The translations under genes and the position numbers were made by a program. This document shows positions 1-8,799 of a stretch of DNA of 64,000 bases, piece by piece. Position 1 is the first letter of the stretch, and each line of letters begins with the position of its first letter. Source of the stretch: DTU019 sp050949825 (lineage in GTDB: Bacteria > Bacillota > Syntrophomonadia > Syntrophomonadales > Syntrophomonadaceae); NCBI GenBank assembly GCA_050949825.1, contig JBMNGL010000003.1, forward strand, positions 372,001 to 436,000, written 5' to 3'. The notes beneath the pieces were generated by a model that saw only the letters and a list, made by a program, of their open reading frames with translations, was not told the origin of the DNA and searched no databases.

Positions 1-46
1 ACTATACCACGCCGGATTTTTACCTGCAATTTATGACAGCAAACAG

Positions 47-112
47 TGAACAAGGGAACGGCTGTTTTATTTGCACCAAAAGGTGCAAATAAAACAGCCG
101 TTCCCTTGTTCA
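47..112. repeat. Perfect 31-bp inverted repeat with 4-nt loop
   Basis: The arms at 47-77 and 82-112 are exact reverse complements around an AAAA loop. There is no T-run on either side, so it is not a classical terminator. It resembles the other long-armed hairpins of this window in architecture but does not share their GGTGCCAGGCACC ends. Its role is unknown; it could be a mobile hairpin repeat or an mRNA-end stabiliser downstream of the minus-strand gene that ends at 155. Confidence 0.8.
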
Positions 113-154
113 GCCGCCTCTCAGTTTGGCTATCCGTCCCCTTCGCTTTTAAGG

Positions 155-475
155 TTATTTTTCACTGTGCTGCGGGTAATTCATGAGGATAAAATCTAGA
201 TGAGTCCTGAGTTCACCAATGATGGAGACAATTTGGCCATCCTGTTCGCCTACCCCCATCACTTTATCCAATTCCATAATCGTATCATGAAGCTGGTTAA
301 TCCCTTTATAGATGCGCTCACCGTCATCTTCCATGATATAGTAGGCCAGTTCAGTTAAATCCTCATACAGTTCTTTCACATGCACCTTGGAACGGTATAA
401 GCTGTCTAATTGATTGACTTGCGCCAAAATGGCACGATAACAGTTGTTAACCTGGGTCGCTGTTTTGGTTGCCAC
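155..475 (-). CDS. Hypothetical protein, 106 aa
   Basis: I do not recognise this protein. It reads as a small, soluble, mostly helical protein without signal peptide or membrane segment, rich in charged residues and Leu/Ile heptads (for example around YEDLTELAYYIMEDDGE), which suggests a helical bundle or coiled coil. The frame opens with GTG at 475 and has only a weak purine-rich stretch upstream, so the start is uncertain. It stands alone: cimA ends about 260 bp upstream on the same strand. A gene on the opposite strand across its 5' end looks spurious. Confidence 0.55.
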   Translation of the reverse strand: MATKTATQVNNCYRAILAQVNQLDSLYRSKVHVKELYEDLTELAYYIMEDDGERIYKGINQLHDTIMELDKVMGVGEQDGQIVSIIGELRTHLDFILMNYPQHSEK

Positions 476-737
476 AATCTTCTACCATCGCTTCCTAATT
501 GGGATACTTTTTTCTACACCACATTGTCACTATTTTAAGATAAGATTCGAAAGGACGTCAATAGGATTTATCCAAATATGGTGGTTTTTTGCCAATATTA
601 CAACTATTCTTATATATTCGCCAATAATCGGGCATCATTATCTGCAATTAAGTAATCTGTTTTCTGACAGTTTTGTTGCAAAAGACTCCCCCTGGGATGC
701 CCGGGGTCCATATGGCAAATGTTGTTCAATTATAGAG

Positions 738-2315
738 CTACGCCGATCCCCGCTTTAAGAGCATGTAATTGATGCTATCCACCAGGGCTTGGAAGGAGGC
801 TTCAATAATGTTTTCCGATACCCCGACAGTGCTCCACTTTTCAGTGCCGTTGGCGGTCTCAATGAGCACCCGTACCCGCGCTGCCGTAGCCTCGCTGCCA
901 TCCAGTACCCTGACCTTGTAGTCGGTTAAGTGAATCTCATTAATGGCCGGATAGACTTCGTTCAAGGCCTTACGCAGGGCATTATCCAGCGCATTGACCG
1001 GACCATCCCCTTCCGCTGCGGTGTGATAAATCTGATCTCCAACTGCAATCTTCACCACAGCCTCAGAGGTGGTTTTGTCATCCTCATTCTTCTCCAGGAT
1101 AACCTTCAGGTTCTTCAAACGAAAATAGTCATCCAGTTGGCTGAAGGCCTTACGAAGCAGCAGTTCCAGGGATGCTTCGGCTCCTTCATACTGAAAACCC
1201 TGGCTTTCGAGTTCCTTAATCTGTCTAATCACCTTGCGGGTTTCACTGTCATAAGCGTTGATATCAATGTTAAATTCCCTGGCTTTATACAACAGGTTGG
1301 ATAAGCCTGATAGCTCTGACACCAACACACGACGATGGTTGCCCACGTCTTCCGGGTTGATGTGCTCATAGGTCAGGGTGTCTTTTAACATGGCACTAAC
1401 ATGAATGCCGCCTTTGTGAGCAAAAGCACCATGTCCGACGTAAGGCTGATTATTATGATGAGGCATGTTGGCTATCTCACTGATATAGCGGGACACTTCG
1501 GTGAGCCGGCGCAGGTGCCCACTCGGCACCGCCCGCAAACCCATTTTAAGTTCCAGGCTGGGTATCACCGCACAAAGATCCACATTCCCACAGCGTTCTC
1601 CATAACCGTTAGTAGTGCCTTGCACATGGACCGCGCCTGCTTTAACCGCCATCAGGGTATTGGCTGCTGCCAGGCCGGAGTCATTGTGCACATGAATCCC
1701 CAGCGGGGTGGTAAAATGCTGCTTGATATCCTCCACAATCGCAGCCGTCTCCCAGGGCAAGGTGCCCCCGTTGGTATCGCATAACACCAGGCATATTGCT
1801 CCGGCGAAGGCTGCTTTTTCCAGCACCTGCAAAGCATAATCACGATTATGTTTATAACCGTCAAAAAAGTGCTCAGCGTCAAATATGACTTCCAATCCCT
1901 GCTTAACCAGATAGGAAATGCTGTCCTCAATCATATCAAGGTTTTCCTCCAGGGTGGTTTCCAAAGCCTTGAGCACATGGAAATCCCAGGTCTTGCCGAA
2001 TATAGTCGCGGTCTTGACCCCGGATTGAAGCACTGCTTTAATATTGTTGTCTGATACTACTGACACACCGGGTTTACGGGTGGCACTGAAGGCTGTAATC
2101 CGGGATGTGGTAAGGTTGATTTCATGAATTCGTTTGAAAAACTCCATATCTTTGGGGTTACTTCCCGGCCAGCCGCCTTCGATATAGGCAACGCCCAGGT
2201 AGTCCAGCTTGGCAGCAATCTTGAGCTTGTCATCAACTGTCAATGAAATGCCTTCTCCCTGCGCACCGTCCCGCAAGGTAGTATCGTATACGGCTACGTC
2301 AATTCTATCCCCAAT
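738..2315 (-). CDS. cimA: (R)-citramalate synthase
   Basis: Condenses pyruvate with acetyl-CoA to citramalate, the first step of threonine-independent isoleucine synthesis. The HMGL-like barrel carries DTTLRDGAQGEG at residues 11-22 and HVHNDSG as a metal/substrate site; a LeuA-type allosteric dimer domain fills the C-terminal part. About 525 aa is the usual CimA length. A TTG at 2276 would cut into the catalytic DTTLRDG motif. The frame extends upstream to ATT at 2315, giving IGDRIDVAVYDTTLRDG, with AGGAGG eight bases before the ATT and an in-frame TGA just upstream; no ATG, GTG or TTG lies between. I therefore place the start at ATT. It is the last gene of the ilv-leu cluster, 32 bp after leuB, whose LeuCDB products can carry citramalate on to 2-oxobutanoate. 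Confidence 0.9.
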   Translation of the reverse strand: MGDRIDVAVYDTTLRDGAQGEGISLTVDDKLKIAAKLDYLGVAYIEGGWPGSNPKDMEFFKRIHEINLTTSRITAFSATRKPGVSVVSDNNIKAVLQSGVKTATIFGKTWDFHVLKALETTLEENLDMIEDSISYLVKQGLEVIFDAEHFFDGYKHNRDYALQVLEKAAFAGAICLVLCDTNGGTLPWETAAIVEDIKQHFTTPLGIHVHNDSGLAAANTLMAVKAGAVHVQGTTNGYGERCGNVDLCAVIPSLELKMGLRAVPSGHLRRLTEVSRYISEIANMPHHNNQPYVGHGAFAHKGGIHVSAMLKDTLTYEHINPEDVGNHRRVLVSELSGLSNLLYKAREFNIDINAYDSETRKVIRQIKELESQGFQYEGAEASLELLLRKAFSQLDDYFRLKNLKVILEKNEDDKTTSEAVVKIAVGDQIYHTAAEGDGPVNALDNALRKALNEVYPAINEIHLTDYKVRVLDGSEATAARVRVLIETANGTEKWSTVGVSENIIEASFQALVDSINYMLLKRGSA

Positions 2316-2347
2316 GTTACTGTCCTCCTGTCAAAATTTTGCCGCGT

Positions 2348-3442
2348 TTATGCTGTGGCTTTAATCCGCGCCGCAACCAGGTCGCCCATGGCAACAGTGC
2401 CCACGGTTTGAATTTTCGCTTCGCCCTGACTGGCATAAACCAGATCAGGGGTACGATATCCAGCCTCCAATACCGACCGAACCGCAGCTTCAACGGTCTC
2501 TGCTTCCCTATTTAGGCCGAATGAATGGCGCAGCATCATGGCTGCCGACAGTATGGTAGCCAGGGGATTGGCCTTATTCTGACCAGCAATGTCGGGGGCG
2601 CTGCCATGTGAAGGTTCATAAAGTCCAACTTGCCCGCCAATGGAGGCGCTGGGCAGCATACCGATCGAGCCTGTCAACATAGAGGCTTCATCGGTAAGAA
2701 TGTCACCGAACATGTTCTCCGTAACAATAACGTCAAATTGCCGAGGATAACGGATTAACTGCATAGAACAGTTGTCCACATACATATGAGTGGTTTCGAC
2801 GTCGGGATATTCCCGGGCCAACTCAGTTACAATCTCGCGCCACAACCGGGATGATTCCAAAACATTGGCTTTGTCTACAGAGCAAAGCTTGCCCCGGCGC
2901 TGCCGCGCTGTCTGATAGGCAAACCTGACAATGCGCTCTATTTCATAACTGAAATAAGTGAGCACATCGGTAGCCTTTTGACCTCCATCAACAGTCTTCT
3001 CCCGCTTCTTTTCCCCAAAATATAAACCGCCGGTAAGCTCGCGGATCACCAGAATATCAACCCCGCTGATGACCTCCTCTTTCAACGTGGAAGCCTGCAC
3101 CAGACCGGGGAAGAGGATGCACGGTCTCAGGTTGGCAAACAGGGCCAGTTCTTTGCGCAGCGGTAAAAGTGCCCCAATTTCCGGACGAAGATGCACCGGC
3201 AATTGATCCCACTTGGGTCCCCCAATGGCACCGAGCAGGACGGCATCGGCAGAGCGGCATAAATCCAGGGTTTCCGCCGGCAAGGGATGCCCCTTGACAT
3301 CATAAGCGGCCCCACCTACCAGGGCTTCGGTAAATTCAAACTGATGTCCATAACGGGCTCCAATCGCTTCCAGGGCCTTAACAGCCTCAGGGACTATCTC
3401 CACACCAATTCCATCGCCAGGCAAAACGGCTATTTTATACAT
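2348..3442 (-). CDS. leuB: 3-isopropylmalate dehydrogenase
   Basis: NAD-dependent oxidative decarboxylation of 3-isopropylmalate in leucine synthesis and, with cimA next door, probably also of 3-methylmalate in isoleucine synthesis. At 364 aa it has the normal family length. Family motifs are visible: LLGAIGGPKWD near residue 70, the metal-binding region ENMFGDILTDEASML, and the nucleotide-binding loop YEPSHGSAPDIAGQNKANP. The N-terminus MYKIAVLPGDGIG is canonical, with AGGAAAGGA upstream of the ATG. It lies between leuD and cimA in the same direction. Confidence 0.96.
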   Translation of the reverse strand: MYKIAVLPGDGIGVEIVPEAVKALEAIGARYGHQFEFTEALVGGAAYDVKGHPLPAETLDLCRSADAVLLGAIGGPKWDQLPVHLRPEIGALLPLRKELALFANLRPCILFPGLVQASTLKEEVISGVDILVIRELTGGLYFGEKKREKTVDGGQKATDVLTYFSYEIERIVRFAYQTARQRRGKLCSVDKANVLESSRLWREIVTELAREYPDVETTHMYVDNCSMQLIRYPRQFDVIVTENMFGDILTDEASMLTGSIGMLPSASIGGQVGLYEPSHGSAPDIAGQNKANPLATILSAAMMLRHSFGLNREAETVEAAVRSVLEAGYRTPDLVYASQGEAKIQTVGTVAMGDLVAARIKATA

Positions 3443-3485
3443 TCAGCTTCGTTCCTTTCCTGTATCATCACACCAACAATACCAT

Positions 3486-3983
3486 CTATTCGGGTTGTGT
3501 TTTTTCTTTCACGTAGTTTATCAGCCCTCCCCGGGCCATAATCTCTTGCATGAAGGAGGGAAATGGCTGGGCCTGATAGGAAGCTCCGCTGCTTAAATTG
3601 GTAATCTTACCGCTTTCTAGATCCACTTCGATCCGCTCACCTTCCTTAAGGTTGGCAAAGGCTTCCTCACACTCCAGAATGGGGAGGCCAATATTAATGC
3701 TATTGCGGTAGAAGATGCGCGCAAAAGAACTGGCCACCACGCAGGCGATGCCGGCTCCTTTAATGGCAATGGGAGCGTGCTCGCGGGAGCTGCCGCAGCC
3801 GAAGTTTTTGTCAGCCACAATTATATCACCCGGTTTCACCCGGGACGGAAAGGTAGGATCAGCGTCTTCCATACAATGTTTGGCCAGTTCCTGCGGATCA
3901 AAAGTATTGAGGTATCTGGCCGGAATAATAGCATCGGTATCCACATCAGAGCCAAATTTGTAAATTTTACCGGTATATTTCAT
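3486..3983 (-). CDS. leuD: 3-isopropylmalate dehydratase small subunit
   Basis: Swivel-domain subunit of isopropylmalate isomerase, acting with LeuC to move the hydroxyl group of 2-isopropylmalate, and probably of citramalate. The 165-aa length is that of the short LeuD/HacB type found in Clostridia and archaea. The diagnostic FGCGSSREHAP segment and the N-terminal DVDTDAIIPARYL segment are intact. AAGAGGTGG precedes the ATG. It follows leuC by about 42 bp. Confidence 0.96.
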   Translation of the reverse strand: MKYTGKIYKFGSDVDTDAIIPARYLNTFDPQELAKHCMEDADPTFPSRVKPGDIIVADKNFGCGSSREHAPIAIKGAGIACVVASSFARIFYRNSINIGLPILECEEAFANLKEGERIEVDLESGKITNLSSGASYQAQPFPSFMQEIMARGGLINYVKEKTQPE

Positions 3984-4025
3984 TTTTCCACCTCTTTTTG
4001 TCGTGCTCGGTTGTTCACACCAGGG

Positions 4026-5285
4026 CTATACTTCCCAGGGTGGGGTTATTTCACCTTTAATCGCACTGGCTGCAGCCACAGCAGGACTGGATAAATAGAC
4101 TTCACTCTGGGGATGCCCCATGCGACCTACGAAATTACGATTGGTGGTGGCCAAAGCACGCTCCCCTTTAGCCAGAATACCCATATGTCCCCCCAGGCAA
4201 GGCCCACAGGTGGGGGTGCTAACAACCGCCCCGGCCTCAATGAAGGCTGCAATGTACCCGCGCGCGATAGCCTCCAATAGGATCTGCTGTGTGCCCGGGA
4301 AGATAATAACCCGCATTTCGGGGTGTACTTTTTTTCCTCGTAGAATTCCGGCGGCAATTTCCAGGTCTTCCAAACGTCCGTTGGTGCAGGAGCCGATCAC
4401 CACCTGGTCCAGCTTTACCCCTGCAGTCTGGCTGACGCTTTTAGTGTTCTCAGGCAAATGGGGGCAAGCCACTACCGGTTCCAGACGAGATACATCATAC
4501 TCGCGAATTTCGTAATAAACCGCATCTTCGTCAGAATGGTAGAACCGATAAGGCCGCACCGCCCGGTTGCTCACATATTCCGCGGTAATCTCATCCGCGG
4601 CGATAATACCGTTTTTGCCGCCCGCTTCAATAGCCATATTAGCCATAGTAAAGCGATTATCCATCGATAAAGAGGATATTGCCTCCCCACAGAATTCCAT
4701 AGCCATGTAACGGGCTCCGTCCACACCGATATCCCCTATGGTATGGAGAATTAAGTCCTTGCCCCCCACCCAGGGCGCAAGTTTGCCGAAATAAATGAAT
4801 TTGATGGTTTCCGGCACTTTAAACCAGGCTTCCCCAGTTGCCATAGCGGCAGCCATATCGGTGGAGCCTACCCCGGTGGCAAATGCCCCCAGGGCGCCAT
4901 AGGTGCAGGTATGGGAATCAGCCCCAATAATGACATCGCCGGGCAGCACCAGACCTTTTTCAGGCAGCAGACAATGCTCAATACCCATCTGCCCGATTTC
5001 AAAATAATTCTTAATTCCCCTGGCCCGGGCAAAATCGCGCATCAATTTACACTGTTCAGCGGATTTTATATCCTTGTTAGGCGCAAAATGATCGGGGACC
5101 AGAACAATCTTTTCCTGATCATATACATTATCCTGACCCAGCTTCTCAAATTCATAGATGGCTACCGGGGCGGTCACATCATTGCCGAGTACTATATCTA
5201 CCTGACAATTAATCAGTTCGCCCGCTTCTACCATCGTTTTTCCGGCGTGATCGGCCAGGATCTTTTGCGTTATAGTCATTCCCAT
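4026..5285 (-). CDS. leuC: 3-isopropylmalate dehydratase large subunit
   Basis: Aconitase-family [4Fe-4S] subunit of isopropylmalate isomerase. The cluster cysteines are seen in GSCTNGR and TPTCGPCLGG, and GADSHTCTYGALGAFATG is the conserved substrate-side motif. At 419 aa it is the short LeuC/HacA type that matches the short LeuD. Two ATGs (5285 and 5279) lie at the 5' end; AAAGGAG sits 12 bases before the first and farther from the second, so 5285 is preferred. The gene lies between ilvC and leuD, consistent with one ilv-leu transcript. Confidence 0.95.
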   Translation of the reverse strand: MGMTITQKILADHAGKTMVEAGELINCQVDIVLGNDVTAPVAIYEFEKLGQDNVYDQEKIVLVPDHFAPNKDIKSAEQCKLMRDFARARGIKNYFEIGQMGIEHCLLPEKGLVLPGDVIIGADSHTCTYGALGAFATGVGSTDMAAAMATGEAWFKVPETIKFIYFGKLAPWVGGKDLILHTIGDIGVDGARYMAMEFCGEAISSLSMDNRFTMANMAIEAGGKNGIIAADEITAEYVSNRAVRPYRFYHSDEDAVYYEIREYDVSRLEPVVACPHLPENTKSVSQTAGVKLDQVVIGSCTNGRLEDLEIAAGILRGKKVHPEMRVIIFPGTQQILLEAIARGYIAAFIEAGAVVSTPTCGPCLGGHMGILAKGERALATTNRNFVGRMGHPQSEVYLSSPAVAAASAIKGEITPPWEV

Positions 5286-5391
5286 GTCTTCAGGTTGCTC
5301 CTTTCCTTAAGGCTGCATCATAGCGGCCGGCGGACAACCATAACCGGATCGTGTCCGGCGGCAGCCATATAGGGGTTTGAATTTAAACACT

Positions 5392-6405
5392 TTATTTGGT
5401 CTCTTTCAGCCAGGGCATCATAGCCCGCAGTTTTTCCCCCACTTCTTCGATAAGATGCTCGCGATTGCGCCGTTTGAGGGCATTAAACTGCGGCCTTCCC
5501 ACCTGATTCTCCAAGAGCCAATTCTTGGCGAAACGTCCTTCCTGTATGTCTAACAAAGCCTGCTGCATAGCCTGACGAACTTCAGGTCCAATTACATCCG
5601 GTCCTTTGGTATAATCGCCCCACTCGGCGGTGTCACTGATGGAATAGCGCATATAGCCCATGCCGCCTTCATACATCAGATCCACAATTAATTTCAGTTC
5701 GTGCATGCATTCAAAATAGGCGATTTCCGGTTGATAGCCGGCTTCCACCAGGATTTCAAAACCGCTTTTAACCAGCTGCGTCACCCCGCCGCAAAGCACG
5801 CACTGTTCACCAAACAAATCGGTTTCGGTCTCTTCTTTGAAGCTGGTTTCAATAACCCCGGCTCGGGTGCACCCGATGCCGCAGGCATAGGCCAGAGCCA
5901 GATCTCGGGCTGTGCCGCTGTAATCCTGCTGCACTGCAACCAGACCCGGCACACCGGCGCCTTTGGTATACATCCTTCTGACCAAATGGCCCGGGCTTTT
6001 GGGCGCCACCATGAAAACATCAATAAATGGAGGCGGCACAATCTGACCAAAATGAATATTAAAACCATGGGAAAACCCCAGGGCATTGCCTTCTTTCAGG
6101 TGGGGCTTGATCTGTTCATTATAAACCCTGGCCTGGGTTTCGTCTGGCAATAATATCTGAATAATATCGGCAGCCTCAGCCGCTTCCGTTACCGGCAGGG
6201 GTTGAATCCCGGCTGCGATAACCTTATTCCATTCTTCTTCCGTAAAATCATCGAAGGGCTTGCGCAATCCTACTACCACATTAATCCCACTCTCGTGCAA
6301 GTTCTGAGCCTGGGCGTGTCCTTGCGAGCCGAATCCCATGACGGCAACGGTTTTTCCCTCAAGCAAACTCAGGTTGGCATCAGCATCATAAAACATCTTG
6401 GCCAT
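5392..6405 (-). CDS. ilvC: Ketol-acid reductoisomerase (class I)
   Basis: Mg-dependent isomerisation and NAD(P)H reduction of acetolactate or acetohydroxybutyrate, shared by valine, leucine and isoleucine synthesis. At 337 aa it is the short class I enzyme. The Rossmann motif GFGSQGHAQAQNL (residues ~20-33) and the C-terminal acidic metal-binding helices (for example ETETDLFGEQ) are present. AGGAGGAAG precedes the ATG. The 88-bp gap to ilvN contains a short hairpin around 6437-6461 without a T-run, which may be an mRNA processing or stability element rather than a terminator. Confidence 0.97.
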   Translation of the reverse strand: MAKMFYDADANLSLLEGKTVAVMGFGSQGHAQAQNLHESGINVVVGLRKPFDDFTEEEWNKVIAAGIQPLPVTEAAEAADIIQILLPDETQARVYNEQIKPHLKEGNALGFSHGFNIHFGQIVPPPFIDVFMVAPKSPGHLVRRMYTKGAGVPGLVAVQQDYSGTARDLALAYACGIGCTRAGVIETSFKEETETDLFGEQCVLCGGVTQLVKSGFEILVEAGYQPEIAYFECMHELKLIVDLMYEGGMGYMRYSISDTAEWGDYTKGPDVIGPEVRQAMQQALLDIQEGRFAKNWLLENQVGRPQFNALKRRNREHLIEEVGEKLRAMMPWLKETK

Positions 6406-6493
6406 TATAAACTTCCTCCTTATATTTTATTATTGGCACCGCCACTTGAAGCGGTGGTTCACATTGCTATCAGCATAACCCCAACGCCTGTTT

Positions 6494-6979
6494 TTATCCT
6501 CTGCAGCCCCGCAGCATGGCTATCTTGCCTGTACGCACCAGTTCTATGATGCCGAAGGGGCGCAGGGCTTCTTCAATGGCATCAATCTTGCCGGAGTCCC
6601 CAGTCACTTCAATGATCAGGGTATTCTTACCAATGTCCACAATGCGTGCCCGAAATATCTCTACAATCTGCATAACCTCAGTGCGCACGTTGGCATCGGC
6701 CTTGACCTTGACAAGGACTAACTCGCGTTCTACCGCCCTGGCTTCAGTGACATCAATTATTTTTATTACATCTATCAATTTATGGAGTTGCTTGGTAACC
6801 TGTTCGATAATTTTATCATCACCCTGAACCACAATGGTCATCCTTGATATGGTGGGATTCTCGGTTGCACCCACTGTCAAGCTGTCAATGTTGAAACCTC
6901 TTCTGCGAAACATAGTGGTAACCCGGGTCAACACCCCAGGCTTGTTCTCCACCGTAACCGCCAGTGTATGTTTCATCAT
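6494..6979 (-). CDS. ilvN: Acetolactate synthase regulatory (small) subunit
   Basis: Binds the catalytic IlvB subunit and gives valine feedback inhibition. The N-terminal ACT domain (VENKPGVLTRVTTMFRRRGF, residues ~6-25) and the C-terminal ACT-like domain are both present; 161 aa is typical of the IlvH/IlvN type. Its ATG overlaps the ilvB stop codon (ATGA), so translation is probably coupled to ilvB and the subunits made in step. Confidence 0.96.
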   Translation of the reverse strand: MMKHTLAVTVENKPGVLTRVTTMFRRRGFNIDSLTVGATENPTISRMTIVVQGDDKIIEQVTKQLHKLIDVIKIIDVTEARAVERELVLVKVKADANVRTEVMQIVEIFRARIVDIGKNTLIIEVTGDSGKIDAIEEALRPFGIIELVRTGKIAMLRGCRG

Positions 6980-8661
6980 TCGTCACCCCCGATCATATTC
7001 AAAAGGGATTCTCCCGGGGCCACCATGGGGTAGACATCGGCCTCCCTTTCTACCACAAAATCTATGAATACCGGACGGTCTTCCACTTTCAAGGCTTCTA
7101 CTAAAGCGTCTTTGACCTGATCGGTTTCAGTAACCCGCATACCGACTGCTCCATAAGCTTCGGCCACTTTCACAAAATCAGGCTGCAGGCTGATATCAGT
7201 GTGCGAATAACGGCCTTGATAGAACAATCCCTGCCATTGTCTTACCATGCCCAGGTACTGATTATTGAGGATGCAGACAATAACCGGGATCTTATACTGC
7301 ATGGCGGTGCCCAATTCCTGAATATTCATCTGAATGCTGCCGTCTCCAGCAATATCGATGACGGTCATATCCGACCGGCCGATTTTGGCACCGATGGCAG
7401 CAGGGAATCCATAGCCCATGGTACCCAGACCTCCGGAACTAAGGAAAGTGCGGGGGTTTTTGAATTTGTAGTAATGAGCCGCCCACATCTGGTTTTGGCC
7501 TACTTCGGTGGTTATTATGGCATCACCTTTGGTGATATCATAAATGCTTTCAATAACATGCTGAGGCATGATGCGTCCTTCGGTAGAAGCCCGATAGCGC
7601 AGGGGGAATTCCATTTTCCAGCGATCAATACTCTGATGCCATTCGCTCAGATTCTGTACTCCTTCCAGGCGCTGGTTGATGGCTTGCAAGACCTCTTTTA
7701 CCTGTCCTACGATAGGTAAATCTACGGCTACATTTTTGCCTATCTCAGCCGCATCAATATCGATATGGATGATCCGGGCATGCGGAGCAAAGGCTGCAAT
7801 TTTGCCGGTTACCCGGTCATCAAAGCGCACCCCGACAGCGATTAGAAGGTCTGACTCCGATACGGCATAATTGGCATATTTGGTGCCATGCATACCCAAC
7901 ATACCCAAAGACAGGTAATTGTTGCCGGGAAAAGCCCCCATTCCCATCAAGGTAGTGGTTACCGGTATCTTCCTTTTTTCAGCCAATTCTCTGAGTTCTT
8001 CAGCAGCCTCAGAGATGATTACCCCGCCGCCGGCATAGATAACCGGTCGCCGGGCCTGCTGTATCAAATCCACCGCCGCAACCACCTGCCCGGAGTTGAA
8101 GCCTTTCATGACCCGGTAACTGCGAATGTTGGTCGGTTCGCTATCCGGAATATAATCGATGCCCTTTTCCATAATATCCTTGGGCAAATCGACCACTACC
8201 GGTCCGGGGCGGTTGGTGCGGGCCACATAAAAGGCCTCTTTTACCACCCGGGCCACATCCTCGGTACGCTCAACCAGATAATTATGTTTGGTAATCGGCA
8301 GGGTAATGCCGGTAATATCAGCTTCCTGAAAGGCATCCCGGCCCAGCAGATGTGAGGCTACCTGTCCGGTAAAGCAAACCATGGGAACCGAATCCATATT
8401 GGCGGTCGCTATTCCGGTTACCAGGTTGGTCGCGCCCGGTCCCGAGGTGGCAATGCATACCCCGGTTTTACCCGTGGCACGCGCGTAACCGTCGGCAGCA
8501 TGAGCAGCCCCCTGTTCATGCCGGGTTAAGATGTGCCTGATGTCAGAATCATACAATACATCATATATGGGTAGGACAGCCCCTCCAGGGTAACCAAAGA
8601 TGGTGTCAACACCCTGCTCCTTGAGACTGTTAATAAGTATTTCCGCACCTTTAAGATTCAT
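6976..8661 (-). CDS. ilvB: Acetolactate synthase catalytic subunit
   Basis: Thiamine-diphosphate enzyme that makes 2-acetolactate from pyruvate, or 2-aceto-2-hydroxybutyrate with 2-oxobutanoate. The catalytic glutamate lies in RHEQGAAHAADGYARATG (residues ~43-60), and the TPP/Mg motif GDGSIQMNIQEL...CILNNQY lies near residues 440-475. The 561-aa length fits the family. AGGTGG precedes the ATG. The 138-bp gap behind ilvD contains a strong hairpin (8755-8773), so part of the T-box-controlled transcription may stop before ilvB. Confidence 0.97.
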   Translation of the reverse strand: MNLKGAEILINSLKEQGVDTIFGYPGGAVLPIYDVLYDSDIRHILTRHEQGAAHAADGYARATGKTGVCIATSGPGATNLVTGIATANMDSVPMVCFTGQVASHLLGRDAFQEADITGITLPITKHNYLVERTEDVARVVKEAFYVARTNRPGPVVVDLPKDIMEKGIDYIPDSEPTNIRSYRVMKGFNSGQVVAAVDLIQQARRPVIYAGGGVIISEAAEELRELAEKRKIPVTTTLMGMGAFPGNNYLSLGMLGMHGTKYANYAVSESDLLIAVGVRFDDRVTGKIAAFAPHARIIHIDIDAAEIGKNVAVDLPIVGQVKEVLQAINQRLEGVQNLSEWHQSIDRWKMEFPLRYRASTEGRIMPQHVIESIYDITKGDAIITTEVGQNQMWAAHYYKFKNPRTFLSSGGLGTMGYGFPAAIGAKIGRSDMTVIDIAGDGSIQMNIQELGTAMQYKIPVIVCILNNQYLGMVRQWQGLFYQGRYSHTDISLQPDFVKVAEAYGAVGMRVTETDQVKDALVEALKVEDRPVFIDFVVEREADVYPMVAPGESLLNMIGGDE

Positions 8662-8754
8662 AAAACCACCTCCGCAAATTCTTTACAACTCCTGCCTGTG
8701 CCAGCTATATTTTAATTGGATTAACACAGTTCGCAACTCGAAGTATATAACAAA

Positions 8755-8773
8755 GGCGGGCTCTTGGCCCGCC
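8755..8773 (-). terminator. GC-rich hairpin between ilvD and ilvB
   Basis: A perfect 7-bp stem (GGCGGGC/GCCCGCC) with a 5-nt loop is followed on the minus strand by TTTGTT. The stem is strong but the T-run short, so it may act as a partial terminator or mRNA-end stabiliser separating ilvD from ilvBNC-leuCDB-cimA. Confidence 0.5.
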
Positions 8774-8799
8774 ATCTTAATACGCCTGCCATATCGGAA

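Noticed and set aside
444..758. Plus-strand 104-aa frame with hydrophobic stretches
   Set aside because: It begins inside the minus-strand 106-aa gene, has no ribosome site and ends inside cimA.
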